Shown in pieces: positions 8,764 to 17,066 of a DNA stretch of 37,757 nucleotides; the stretch's first letter is position 1; every line of letters starts with the position of its first letter. The DNA is taken from the NCBI GenBank assembly GCA_022361215.1, contig JAKSBI010000530.1, forward strand, positions 1-37,757, read 5' to 3'. Both the position numbers and the translations under genes were made by a program. The notes below the pieces were generated by a model that saw nothing but the letters and a program-made list of their open reading frames with translations, did no database searches and was not told where the DNA came from. This stretch comes from Hyphomicrobiales bacterium (lineage in GTDB: Bacteria; Pseudomonadota; Alphaproteobacteria; Rhizobiales; Methyloligellaceae).

Positions 8764-10593
8764 TCACCCCACCTCCACGGGCAGCACGATGGCCGACGGC
8801 GTCGCGCCGCCGCGCAGGACCTGCCAATGCCCCGGCCGGCCGTGCGGCCAGCGGGCGAAGTTGTCCCGGTCGGCGCCGGCGAGCGCCAGGCGCAGCCTGT
8901 GCCCGGCCTTGAAGCGCCAGGAGGTCGCCAGCAGGGCGAAGCGCAGCGCGGCGGGCGTGCCCGGCGTCAGCGGCTCGGCATCGGCGCGGGTGTAGCTGCG
9001 CGTGGGCCAGGTGGTGCGGTAGGTCTGCGGGCCCGCCCCCTCCTTGCGGTGCAGCGCCCGCAGCATGCCCTCGGTGACGTAGCGGACCGTGCCGTCCGGC
9101 GCCTCGTCCTCGAGATAGGCGAAGACGCAGGCGTCGCGCCGATCCGAGCTGAGGTGCAACGTCAGAACCGGGTGGCCGGTGAGCGTCAGGTCCTCAGGCA
9201 ACGGCGCGCTGGCGTAGCGCAGGATGCGCCCCTTCCGCGCGCCCCAGTCCGGGTAGTAGTCCTGGATGTCGAGCGCCGCGAGCCGGCCGTAGCGCGTGTC
9301 GCGGCCGGTGCCGACGCCATAGTCCACATGGTAGGCGTCCGCCCCGTCGTCGCCGGGCATCTCCGCCAGCCCGCCCCCATCGCCCAGATAGAAGGTCCGG
9401 CCGTCCTCCGCGGGCGGCCACTGTGCGGCGGTTTTCCAGGCCTCTTCGGCCATGGTGAAATAGTGCACGGGCGCCTCGTCCGCCAGCCCCGTGTCCTCGC
9501 CGCGCACATAGGTGTCGAAGAAGCGCAGGATCTCGCCGTAGATCGGGAACCGCGGTGCGGCCGCGGCCCGGAACGGGCTGCCATTGGTGCGCGCGCCGTG
9601 GTCCCAGGGGCCGAGCAGCAGATGCCGACGCCGGTTCGGCAGGGACAGGAACCGGGCGATCGAGCCGTTCATATAGCTGCCGTCGAACCAGCCCGAGAGC
9701 GACAGCACGGCAAGCTCCGGATCGACGCCGGGTGAATAGGCGTGCGGGCTGAAGCTGTCGCTGGTGAAGCCCGGGTCGTAAGCGAGCGCGTCGCCGCGAA
9801 ACTGAAACTCCCGAATGAAGTCCGGCATAGCGACGTTCGCCGCGTGCTCGGCAATGGCGGCCTCGAGCAGCGCGCCGTCGCTATCCTGGTCCACGGGCGC
9901 CGGCCCGGCGAGATGGGGATCGGCGAAGTAGGCATAGCGCTTCAGATCCGCGCGCCGGTCCAGATCGAGCGCCGTCATCAGCGCGTCGTAGGCGCCGGCC
10001 AGATGCGTCAGCAGAATGCCGCCCGGATAGAAATGGTCCGCATAGGTGTCCCAGACTGCGCTGATCGGCGCGATGGCCTTCAGCGCCGGGTGCCCGGTGC
10101 TGGCGGCGAAGTCGCAGGCCGCGCCCACATAGGAGATGCCGGTGGCGCCGAGCCGGCCGTCGCACCAGTCCTGCACCGCCACCCAGTCCATGACCGCGGC
10201 ATAGTCGTCGCGCTCCACCGGCGAGCGGAACGAATCGCGCGTGCCGAAGGAGGCGCCGGTGCCGCGCACGTCGACGACAACGGTGGCGTAGCCGTAGGGC
10301 ACGAAGGCGTTGCGGTAGGCCCCGGCGCTCGGACAGGCCTCGGTGTCCGCGGGCGCATCGGGCGTCAGCGCGAAGCGGCGGTAGTAGGGCGTGAAGATCA
10401 GGATCGCGGGAAAGCCCGCCTCGGGCCGCTCCCCCTCCGGCAGATGCACGTCCACGGCGAGCCGGACGCCGTCCGGCATCTCCAGGTAGCGCGACATCGG
10501 ACGCGCAGGCACCGTGTGGGTGCGCGGCCGCGCGTCCAGATAGCGCGCGGGATCCACTCGCCACGCAGCAGACTGTCTCGGATCCTCCGTCAT
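8764..10593 (-). CDS. CocE/NonD-family alpha/beta hydrolase (S15-like)
   Basis: A 609-residue serine hydrolase related to cocaine esterase and X-prolyl dipeptidyl peptidase, acting on esters, acylated compounds or peptides of unknown identity. The nucleophile motif is GISYVG with Ser154. The oxyanion/hydrolase segment VVDVRGTGASFG precedes it, and GWFDGSY (Asp) and GPWDHGA (His) supply the rest of the triad. The C-terminal jelly-roll domain runs to the end (LTLHLSSDRRDACVFAYLED through GHRLRLALAG). The start MTEDPRQSAAW is preceded by a very strong ribosome site, GGGGAGGGGG, directly upstream. No signal peptide is visible, so it is probably cytoplasmic. Confidence 0.92.
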   Translation of the reverse strand: MTEDPRQSAAWRVDPARYLDARPRTHTVPARPMSRYLEMPDGVRLAVDVHLPEGERPEAGFPAILIFTPYYRRFALTPDAPADTEACPSAGAYRNAFVPYGYATVVVDVRGTGASFGTRDSFRSPVERDDYAAVMDWVAVQDWCDGRLGATGISYVGAACDFAASTGHPALKAIAPISAVWDTYADHFYPGGILLTHLAGAYDALMTALDLDRRADLKRYAYFADPHLAGPAPVDQDSDGALLEAAIAEHAANVAMPDFIREFQFRGDALAYDPGFTSDSFSPHAYSPGVDPELAVLSLSGWFDGSYMNGSIARFLSLPNRRRHLLLGPWDHGARTNGSPFRAAAAPRFPIYGEILRFFDTYVRGEDTGLADEAPVHYFTMAEEAWKTAAQWPPAEDGRTFYLGDGGGLAEMPGDDGADAYHVDYGVGTGRDTRYGRLAALDIQDYYPDWGARKGRILRYASAPLPEDLTLTGHPVLTLHLSSDRRDACVFAYLEDEAPDGTVRYVTEGMLRALHRKEGAGPQTYRTTWPTRSYTRADAEPLTPGTPAALRFALLATSWRFKAGHRLRLALAGADRDNFARWPHGRPGHWQVLRGGATPSAIVLPVEVG

Positions 10594-10700
10594 GCCCCCT
10601 CCCCGATCGCTTATGTTTGTGTTGGAGGGTGAAGAAATATCACATCGGCGAAGACATGCGATGGGCCACACTTGCGTCATGGCAACGCGCTGGAGCGGAA

Positions 10701-10910
10701 AAGGAGGTAGGGGCGCGGTTCGGGAGCAACCGCGCCCCAGTGGCGGGCCTTTGGGGCGCGACGATCGAAAGGAGGAGGTGCCGATCGCCGCTTCGCAACC
10801 GTGCGGGCTGGTAGGCCCTTCCCGCACGGAGCCGGGAGGTGAGTCCCGGGCTTCCGGCTGAGCCGGTCGGCCCGGTCCCGACGCTCCTCCGCCCACGGGG
10901 TGGTGGGCGA
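10701..10910 (-). ncRNA. Candidate structured RNA or cocE leader with anti-SD-like loop
   Basis: The 10594-11083 gap has no convincing gene but holds serial hairpins: 10710-10720 with 10728-10738 (11 bp perfect), 10758-10767 with 10782-10791 (9 bp plus one mismatch), 10799-10807 with 10821-10829 (9 bp perfect), 10832-10837 with 10844-10849, and 10890-10896 with 10903-10909 (7 bp). On the minus strand the second hairpin's loop reads GCACCTCCTCCTTT, very close to the 16S rRNA 3' end (CACCTCCTTT). Such loops are known from the alphaproteobacterial 'cuckoo'/CcsR small RNAs. The last hairpin on this strand is followed by a short T run. It could instead be the long 5' leader of the CocE-type gene. 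The boundaries are approximate and no named RNA family was matched. Confidence 0.35.
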
Positions 10911-11002
10911 AGACTACTTCGGAGGGGCGGGCAGCTCTGGCGCGCAGTGACCCCTGGCCCGCTGCGCCGCCCTCTCAAACCTTCAGTGGCCGTAGCCGCA
11001 TT

Positions 11003-11021
11003 TAGTTTCGAAGCGAAACTA
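11003..11021. promoter_or_regulatory. Perfect palindrome upstream of marR-like gene, probable operator
   Basis: TAGTTTCG and its exact reverse complement CGAAACTA flank an AAG centre. The size and form fit a MarR-family dimer site. It lies at the expected start region of a possible leftward promoter (11027-11055) and 63 bases before the marR-like start codon. Confidence 0.6.
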
Positions 11022-11026
11022 TCTGC

Positions 11027-11055
11027 AGGCTATCGGCAGCCGGCACCGTTGTCAA
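11027..11055 (-). promoter_or_regulatory. Possible leftward promoter toward the structured region and cocE
   Basis: On the minus strand TTGACA (11050-11055, perfect -35) is followed after 17 bases by TAGCCT (11027-11032, a weak -10). The -35 overlaps that of the rightward marR promoter. Transcription would start near 11020, on the palindrome at 11003-11021. The weak -10 makes this tentative. Confidence 0.35.
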
Positions 11056-11077
11056 GTTAGTTTGCTAACGCTACTAT
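11049..11077 (+). promoter_or_regulatory. Sigma-70 promoter of the marR-like gene with operator in the spacer
   Basis: TTGTCA (11049-11054), a 17-base spacer and TACTAT (11072-11077) match the housekeeping promoter well. The start point should fall about 7 bases after the -10, at or next to the ATG at 11084, so the message would be leaderless. No Shine-Dalgarno sequence is present before the ATG. The spacer contains the inverted repeat GTTAG/CTAAC (11056-11060 and 11065-11069), placed for repression by a MarR dimer. Confidence 0.65.
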
Positions 11078-11083
11078 TTTTCC

Positions 11084-11686
11084 ATGAGTCGACAGACCGA
11101 CAAGCGCGCGACGACGGCTGCGGAGATGGTGTCCCACGTCGCCAGGCTCGCGCAGGGCGATGGGCACGCGCTCGGCCTGACCAGCGCGCAGTGGACGGCG
11201 CTGCGCTATTTCGGCCGCGCCAACCGGTTCTCGCGCACGGTCACCGCCTTCGCCGACTACCACGCCACCACCCGCGGCACCGCGTCCCAGACCGTCAAGA
11301 GTCTCGTGACCCAGGGCTATCTGAGCCGGACGCCCTCTAGCACCGACGGGCGCAGCTCCCGCCTCGACCTGACCGACAAGGGCCGCACGCTGAGAGAGCA
11401 GGATCCGTTCGACGACCTTGTCGGCGCCATCGCCGACCTGCCGCCCGCCCTGCAGAGTCAGCTCACCGCGGCGCTGGCACATGTGATGGGCCGCCTGGCC
11501 GACGACCGCGGCAAGCGGCCGTTCGGAACCTGCACCGCCTGCAGCTATCTCGAGAACTGCATCTGCCGTCAGCCCGACGACCCGGACCATCTCTGCGCCC
11601 TGGTCGGACAGCCCATGGCCGCGACCGAGCTGGACGAGATCTGCATCAACTTCGAGCCCTGCGGAGACAGCTCCGAAAAGCCTTAG
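11084..11686 (+). CDS. MarR-type winged-helix regulator with cysteine-rich C-terminus
   Basis: A 200-residue protein. Residues 1-105 form a MarR-like winged helix (LTSAQWTALRYF, TASQTVKSLVTQGYL as recognition helix, and a wing around STDGRSSRLDLTDKG). The C-terminal 50 residues are unusual for MarR proteins: seven cysteines at 150, 153, 159, 161, 171, 187 and 193, including CTAC and CIC, and ending CINFEPC. This looks like a metal- or iron-sulfur-binding or redox-sensing module. It has its own promoter with operator-like palindromes, so autoregulation is likely. The next gene on the right is convergent and 13 bases away. The sensed signal is unknown. Confidence 0.85.
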   Translation: MSRQTDKRATTAAEMVSHVARLAQGDGHALGLTSAQWTALRYFGRANRFSRTVTAFADYHATTRGTASQTVKSLVTQGYLSRTPSSTDGRSSRLDLTDKGRTLREQDPFDDLVGAIADLPPALQSQLTAALAHVMGRLADDRGKRPFGTCTACSYLENCICRQPDDPDHLCALVGQPMAATELDEICINFEPCGDSSEKP

Positions 11687-11699
11687 GGGCTGTCGAGAT

Positions 11700-12902
11700 T
11701 TACGTTGCAGTGCCGGCGGGCGCCCGGCCATAGCCGTAGCGCGCGATATAGGCGGCCCAGCGCGTCTCGACCAGGGCGCGCTTCTCCGCCGGCAGCTCGT
11801 AGACGTTGGTCCGGTAGTCCTTCATGCGCCCCAGATAGTCGTCCACCGCCGCCTCGGCCCGCGCGAAGGGGCCAAGCCCGAGACCGTCGTAGATCCGGCG
11901 CAGCGCGGCCTTCGGATCGGCCACCAGCTCCTCGTATCTCACCTCGACGAGCTGGCCCTTGGGCACGCGCTCGCGGTCGCGGGCGTAGCTCGCATCCATC
12001 CGCTCGAAGTTGGAGAGCACGAAGTCCTCGAGCCACGGGTCGTCCCGGGCCGGGTTCTGCAGCCCCTGCACCGAGTTCAGCGACTTCCAGAGGCGCATGG
12101 TGGACGGGAACACGGCGAAGGGATCGCGCGAGATGAAGACGAAGCGGGCGTCGGGGAAGAGCTCCAGCATGGTGGCGACGCGGGCGGTGTGGATCGGCGA
12201 CTTCAGTATCAGCCGCTTGCGCTGCCGGAGCGCCACCCGGCGGATGAACCAGAGGAACCCGTCGATCCAGGTCCGTCGCTCGTCGTCGGTCAGCTCGCTC
12301 AGATCGAAATAGCGCCCGTCCACCGGGCCGGCGCGCGGAAAGGCCATGGTCCGGTAGATCGAGCCGAGCCCCAGATTACAGAGCGCGAACTCGTCCTCCT
12401 GCGGGCGGTCGAAGCCCACGGACATGTTGTCCATGGGCCGCTTCTTGGGCAGGAACAGGTCGAACCAGGCGCGCGCCGTGCGTTCGGTCAGCACGAAGTG
12501 GCTGGGGAAGAAACAGGCATAGGTGGTCGGGTATCCGAAGGCGGGGTCGCAGGACAGGAGGTCGTGCAGCAAGGTCGTGCCCGAGCGCCAGTGGCCCAGC
12601 ACGAAGACCGGCGGCTCGTCGAACCGCACCGCCGCGGCCCGGCGTCGGTAGACCGCCTCGGACAGCCAGTAGAGCAGCGTGTTGAGCGGGCTGAACAGCG
12701 TGACGACCAGGATGTTGGGCAGGCAGTTGAGCGTGACCCGGAAGCGGTTGCGCCACATCAGGCCGAGCCAGACGCCCGGCCGCATGCCGTGCCAGAAATA
12801 GAGCAGCCAGCCGCCATAGCGATGAACCTTGAGCGGCCCTTTTCGCTTCTTCTTCTTGCGTTTCCTGGTCGGCGCCACGTCCTCGGACGCGGACTGAGGC
12901 AT
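11700..12902 (-). CDS. PAPS-dependent sulfotransferase family protein
   Basis: A 400-residue protein with the two PAPS-binding motifs of sulfotransferases: the 5'-phosphosulfate loop LGHWRSGTTL at residues 102-111, and the 3'-phosphate motif FVFISRDPFAVFPSTMRLW. LILKSPIHTARV and VRYEELVADP are further family segments. It would transfer sulfate from PAPS to a lipid, glycan or small molecule. The N-terminus is strongly basic (RKRKKKKRKG, residues 13-22) and is followed by a hydrophobic stretch around 58-80, suggesting membrane association. The start MPQSASEDV is chosen over upstream in-frame codons because the region before it has no family similarity. The acceptor is unknown. Confidence 0.85.
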   Translation of the reverse strand: MPQSASEDVAPTRKRKKKKRKGPLKVHRYGGWLLYFWHGMRPGVWLGLMWRNRFRVTLNCLPNILVVTLFSPLNTLLYWLSEAVYRRRAAAVRFDEPPVFVLGHWRSGTTLLHDLLSCDPAFGYPTTYACFFPSHFVLTERTARAWFDLFLPKKRPMDNMSVGFDRPQEDEFALCNLGLGSIYRTMAFPRAGPVDGRYFDLSELTDDERRTWIDGFLWFIRRVALRQRKRLILKSPIHTARVATMLELFPDARFVFISRDPFAVFPSTMRLWKSLNSVQGLQNPARDDPWLEDFVLSNFERMDASYARDRERVPKGQLVEVRYEELVADPKAALRRIYDGLGLGPFARAEAAVDDYLGRMKDYRTNVYELPAEKRALVETRWAAYIARYGYGRAPAGTAT

Positions 12903-13333
12903 TGCCACGTGCTGGGCTCCCCTTGCGCCGCGGACCGTGTCCCCGCGCGGCGTGGCGCCCCTGTTAGACCCAAATGCAGGCAAAGGGAAGCCGCTCGCCT
13001 GTGTCGCGTCATCGCAGAGGGAGGCCACCACTCGCGTTCCCCTCCTCCGTCATTCTCACGAACACGCACTGGTGTCTGGCTTCCTGAAGAACTGTTCCCC
13101 TAGCCTTGACGGGGAGGGGCTAGGGGTGGGGTGACGAATCAAAGAGGAGCAAGCCGATGCCAGGCAAGCTGGCGCAGAGCCAAGACCTGCCATGACGACC
13201 AGCGCGTCGCGCACGCCGCCAACGCCGCGACGTCCCCCTACCCTGCCCTTCGGGCCAGGGAGGGTTGAGATCTGTCGCGACCAAGTGGGATTGACTGACG
13301 GGAGGATGTGGACCTGATCGGCCAGGACCGCCG
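12903..13333. other. Gene-free gap between sulfotransferase and cckA, with palindromic repeats
   Basis: No supported gene is visible. The gap contains a hairpin with perfect arms CCCCTAGCC / GGCTAGGGG (13097-13105 and 13118-13126), and a second hairpin, CCCTGCCC / GGGCCAGGG with one bulge, at 13241-13260. Both resemble dispersed intergenic palindromes of alphaproteobacteria. The second lies about 75 bases past the cckA stop and might end its transcript. Confidence 0.6.
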
Positions 13334-15895
13334 CTAAGCCTTCAGCGTCTCCTTCACCGCCTCGGCCAACTGCTTGAGCGAGAACGGTTTCGGCAGGAAG
13401 ACGAAGCGCTCGTTCTGCTCCAGGTTCTTCTTGAATGCGTCCTCGGCATAGCCCGAGACGAAGATGATCTTGAGGTCCGGCCTGGTTTTCCTCAGCTCGC
13501 GCAGCAGTGTCGGCCCGTCCATCTCCGGCATCACCACGTCGGAGACCACCAGGTCGACCTCGCCTTCGAACTCGCCGAGCACGTCCAGCGCCTCCGCGCC
13601 GGTGGAGGCCTCGATCACGTCGTAGCCGCGCGAGGCCAGCGCCCGCGCCGCGAAGCTGCGCACCGCCTCCTCGTCCTCGACCAGCAGGATCGTGCCGGAC
13701 CCGGTCAGGTCCTGGCTGGCCTCGCCCTCCGCCGCCGCGGACGCCTCGGCCGCGTCGGCGGCCTGCTCCTCGATGTGGCGCGGCAGGAAGATGCGGAAGG
13801 TGGTGCCGGCGCCGATCTCGCTCTCCGGATAGATGAAGCCGCCGGTCTGCTTGACGATGCCGTAGACGGTCGAGAGCCCGAGGCCGGTGCCCTTGCCGAC
13901 CTCCTTGGTTGAGAAGAACGGCTCGAAGATCTTCTCCAGCACATCGGGCGGCATGCCCGTGCCGTTGTCCGTCACCTCGCAGAGCACGTATTCGCCCGGC
14001 TGCATGCCCGGATAGGCGAAGCCCTTGGACTCGCGCTCGCTCACATTGGCCGTGCGGATCGTCAGCTTGCCGCCGTCCGGCATGGCGTCGCGGGCGTTCA
14101 CGGCCAGGTTGACGATCACCTGCTCGAGCTGATGCAGATCGGCCTTCACCAGCCAGAGCTCGCGGCCGGGCTCGACATTGAGCGTTACCTTCTCGCCCAG
14201 CAGGCGGCCGAGCAGGATGCTCAGATCGCCGAGCACGTCGCCGAGCCCGAGCACCTGCGGGCGCAGGGTCTGCTGCCGCGAGAAGGCCAGGAGCTGGCGC
14301 ACCAGCCCCGCCGCCCGGTTGGCGTTCTGCTTGATGTTCATGATGTCCTGGAACGCCGGGTCGGTGGGCCGGTGATTGGCCAAGAGCAGCTCGGAGAAGC
14401 CGATGATGGCGGTCAGGACGTTGTTGAAGTCGTGCGCGATGCCACCGGCGAGCTGGCCCACGGCCTGCATCTTCTGGCTCTGCGCGATCTGCACTTCCAG
14501 CGCGCGCTGCTCGGTGGTGTCGATGGCGTAGACGATGGCGGCCTCGGCCTCGCCCTCGGCCTGCTCGATCGGGCTCATGTAGAAGCGGCCGTTGCGCCCG
14601 CTGCCCTCGCCGAAGCTGGCGTCCACCGCGTCGATGGCGACCTGGCCCGAGCAGGCGGCGTCGAGCGCATGCTCGAAGGCCTCGCGACCGTCCGTATCCA
14701 CGAGACCGCCGATGACGGTCTGACCGATGGAGTATGGCGCGCCGGCCGCGTCGAGCATGCGCGTGAAGGCGGCGTTGGTGCGGCAGATGCGGCCCTCGGC
14801 ATCGACGGTGGCGATGGCGATCGGCGCGGAGTGGAAGAAGCGGGCGAAGCGAACCTCGGCCGCCCGGCCGAGCTCGTCGTCCGCGGAGGCCTCGGACCGG
14901 TTCAGCACCAGCATGTGGGCCTGGTTCGCCTGTCCGTCGATCAGGGGCAGCGCCCGGAACAGAATGCGCACGGGCAGGCTGGTGCCGTCGCTGCGCATCA
15001 GGTCGATGTCGAACTGCCGGGTTCCGGCGCCCACATCGCCGGCGGCGCGCAGCAGCACGGCGGCCGAATCGTCCGACGCGATATCCGACACCCTCATGGC
15101 GCCGGCCGAGGCTTCCGAAAGCTCCAGCTGCAGCCATTGCGCCAGCGTCGCGTTGAGATATTCGATCTGGCCGTCGCGTCCGAACGAGAAGAAGCCCGCC
15201 GGCGCCCCGTCGAGATACTCGATCACCTGCTGCAGCTTCTCGAAGGCGCCCTCCTCCTGGCGCTGCTCGCCGGTGACGTCCTCGAGCTGCCAAACGGTCA
15301 GGGGCGTGCGGCGGCCGACGGAGCCGGCGCTCGGGAACTGGCGCACCGAAATGCGGAACCACTGGGCTATCGGCTGATCCGTATCGGCCGACCGGTTCGG
15401 CCAGCGCACCGAGAAGCTCTCGCTCCAGCTCTGGCCCTGGCGGGCCGCGCGTGACAGGCGATAGATATGCTCGGCCACGCCGCTGTTGCCGGAGAAGGCG
15501 CGCTCCACGGTCGGAATGCCGCCGTCGTCGCGGGCGCCCACGAGCCGCAGATAGGCGTCGTTGGCATAGAGGATGGTGCCGCCGGACGTTGTGACCAGGG
15601 CGCCGTGCGGCAGGTTGTCGACCAGGGCCTTGGTGACGTCGTTGCGGGCGGCCCGCTCGCCGAAATGCAGGATGCCGACCGCGCCGGCGAAGAGCGAGAA
15701 GACGCCGATCACCGACAGCCCCGCCAGGATGGCCAACACGAAGGGCTCCGCGTCCTCGCGGGTGAGCATGGCCAGCGAGACCGCGGCGATGGCCAGTCCG
15801 AGCGCGAGCAGGACGAGCAGGCCGATGCTGCCGTCCCGCGCGGCACGGTCCTCGGCCGGCTCGGCGTATCTCAATGGCGCGTCGACGTCGCTCAT
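13334..15895 (-). CDS. cckA: Cell-cycle hybrid histidine kinase CckA
   Basis: A membrane hybrid kinase of 853 residues that feeds the ChpT-CtrA phosphorelay in alphaproteobacteria. Two membrane helices lie at about residues 25-85 ([40 protein letters not shown]). Three PAS-like segments follow (about 90-205, 215-335 and 350-460), then the CckA-specific H-box [20 protein letters not shown] with His488. The ATPase domain has [24 protein letters not shown] and [18 protein letters not shown]. The C-terminal receiver domain has the phospho-acceptor Asp786 in [16 protein letters not shown] start 42 bases upstream (15937) is the alternative, since neither start has a well-spaced ribosome site. It follows flhB by 85 bases on the same strand. 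Confidence 0.95.
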   Translation of the reverse strand: MSDVDAPLRYAEPAEDRAARDGSIGLLVLLALGLAIAAVSLAMLTREDAEPFVLAILAGLSVIGVFSLFAGAVGILHFGERAARNDVTKALVDNLPHGALVTTSGGTILYANDAYLRLVGARDDGGIPTVERAFSGNSGVAEHIYRLSRAARQGQSWSESFSVRWPNRSADTDQPIAQWFRISVRQFPSAGSVGRRTPLTVWQLEDVTGEQRQEEGAFEKLQQVIEYLDGAPAGFFSFGRDGQIEYLNATLAQWLQLELSEASAGAMRVSDIASDDSAAVLLRAAGDVGAGTRQFDIDLMRSDGTSLPVRILFRALPLIDGQANQAHMLVLNRSEASADDELGRAAEVRFARFFHSAPIAIATVDAEGRICRTNAAFTRMLDAAGAPYSIGQTVIGGLVDTDGREAFEHALDAACSGQVAIDAVDASFGEGSGRNGRFYMSPIEQAEGEAEAAIVYAIDTTEQRALEVQIAQSQKMQAVGQLAGGIAHDFNNVLTAIIGFSELLLANHRPTDPAFQDIMNIKQNANRAAGLVRQLLAFSRQQTLRPQVLGLGDVLGDLSILLGRLLGEKVTLNVEPGRELWLVKADLHQLEQVIVNLAVNARDAMPDGGKLTIRTANVSERESKGFAYPGMQPGEYVLCEVTDNGTGMPPDVLEKIFEPFFSTKEVGKGTGLGLSTVYGIVKQTGGFIYPESEIGAGTTFRIFLPRHIEEQAADAAEASAAAEGEASQDLTGSGTILLVEDEEAVRSFAARALASRGYDVIEASTGAEALDVLGEFEGEVDLVVSDVVMPEMDGPTLLRELRKTRPDLKIIFVSGYAEDAFKKNLEQNERFVFLPKPFSLKQLAEAVKETLKA

Positions 15896-15980
15896 GGGTG
15901 CGAAAATAGCCGATTCGAACTTAACAAGCGCTGACAAATCTCCGCATCCGAGCGGTTTTTACGCGTCGCAGACCCTAGTT

Positions 15981-17051
15981 TCAACGGCGCTTTCTCTGGT
16001 TCAGCCGCATCACGAAGCCGATCACCTCGGCGACCGCCTTGTAGTGCTCCTCCGGAATCTGGTCGTCGATGTGCACGCTGGCGTGCAGCGCGCGGGCCAG
16101 CGGCGGGTTCTCGACCAGCGGCACGTCGTGCTCCTCGGCCACCTCACGGATCTTCAGGGCCACCGCGTCCACGCCCTTGGCGACGCAGACGGGCGCGTCC
16201 ATGCCGGGCTCGTATTGCAGCGCCACCGCGTAGTGGGTCGGGTTGGTGACCACCACCGTGGCGTTGGGCACGTTGGCCATCATGCGCTTCTTGCCGCGCT
16301 CGATGCGCACCTGGCGCAGCTTGGCGCGCACCTGCGGGTCGCCTTCGAGCTGCTTGTACTCGTCGCGCAGCTCCTTGACCGTCATGCGCTGCTTCTTCCA
16401 CCAGGTGTGGCGCTGGAAGGAATAGTCGATCGCCGCCACGATGGAGAGGATCGCCACCACGCCGATCAGCACCTTGCCGGCCATGGACTGGGTGAAGACG
16501 AGCAGCGCCAGCGGGTCCATGGTGATCAGGGCGTCGAGGTTGTCCTTGTTCGGCCAGACGATGGCGGTCATCACCGCGGAGACGATGACGAGCTTGGCCA
16601 GCCCCTTGGCGAAGTTCATCAGGCTGGTTGCGGAGAACAGCCGCTTGAAGCCGGCCAGCGGCGAGACCTTGGAGAGCTTCGGCTTGATCGGCTCGGCCGA
16701 GAACAGCAGCCCGTGCTGCACCAGATTGCCGGCGATGCCCGAGAGAAAGAGCAGCAGCAGCGGCACGGCGAGCGCGGCCAGCACCGCCGCACCGAGCATC
16801 CCGGTCAGCGCCCGAAGGCCGCTGCCGTCGGCCGGCAGCTCGTGGGCTTGGGAGAGAAAGGTCTGGAGCGCCGCGCCCAGGGAGACGGCGATGTCCTTGG
16901 CGAAGATCATCACCACCAGCGTGGCCGCCACCATCAGGAACCACGACGTGACCTCCTGGCTCTTGGCGACGTCGCCCTTCTTGTGGGCGTCCTCGAGCTT
17001 CTTTTGGGTCGGTTCTTCTGTCTTTTCGTGTTCTTCGGGCGTGTCGGCCAT
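15981..17051 (-). CDS. flhB: Flagellar export apparatus protein FlhB
   Basis: A 356-residue inner-membrane export-gate subunit that switches substrate specificity from rod/hook to filament. The N-terminus EEPTQKKLEDAHKKGDVAKS is typical. About four membrane helices follow, then the cytoplasmic domain with the autocleavage motif NPTH at residues 270-273, almost the same position as in Salmonella (N269/P270), and the following HYAVAL and VPLVENPPLARALH. The cleavage motif is intact, so switching should work. It is the last export-gate gene in the flgB-flhB operon, 15 bases after fliR. Confidence 0.97.
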   Translation of the reverse strand: MADTPEEHEKTEEPTQKKLEDAHKKGDVAKSQEVTSWFLMVAATLVVMIFAKDIAVSLGAALQTFLSQAHELPADGSGLRALTGMLGAAVLAALAVPLLLLFLSGIAGNLVQHGLLFSAEPIKPKLSKVSPLAGFKRLFSATSLMNFAKGLAKLVIVSAVMTAIVWPNKDNLDALITMDPLALLVFTQSMAGKVLIGVVAILSIVAAIDYSFQRHTWWKKQRMTVKELRDEYKQLEGDPQVRAKLRQVRIERGKKRMMANVPNATVVVTNPTHYAVALQYEPGMDAPVCVAKGVDAVALKIREVAEEHDVPLVENPPLARALHASVHIDDQIPEEHYKAVAEVIGFVMRLNQRKRR

Positions 17052-17066
17052 GGCTCTGTCCCGTAC

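Noticed and set aside
10838-10853. Similarity of GGTGAGTCCCGGGC to the RNase P RNA core GGAAAGTCCGGGC
   Set aside because: Only this short stretch resembles it. The other universal RNase P segments are missing.
10592-10861. Small plus-strand open frame across the structured cocE-marR gap
   Set aside because: Its start lies inside the start region of the CocE-type gene, the composition is not protein-like, and the strong stems explain the sequence better.
13056-15362. 768-codon alternative minus-strand frame inside cckA
   Set aside because: The CckA frame has all kinase and receiver motifs. The alternative is repetitive Arg/Ala/Gly sequence.
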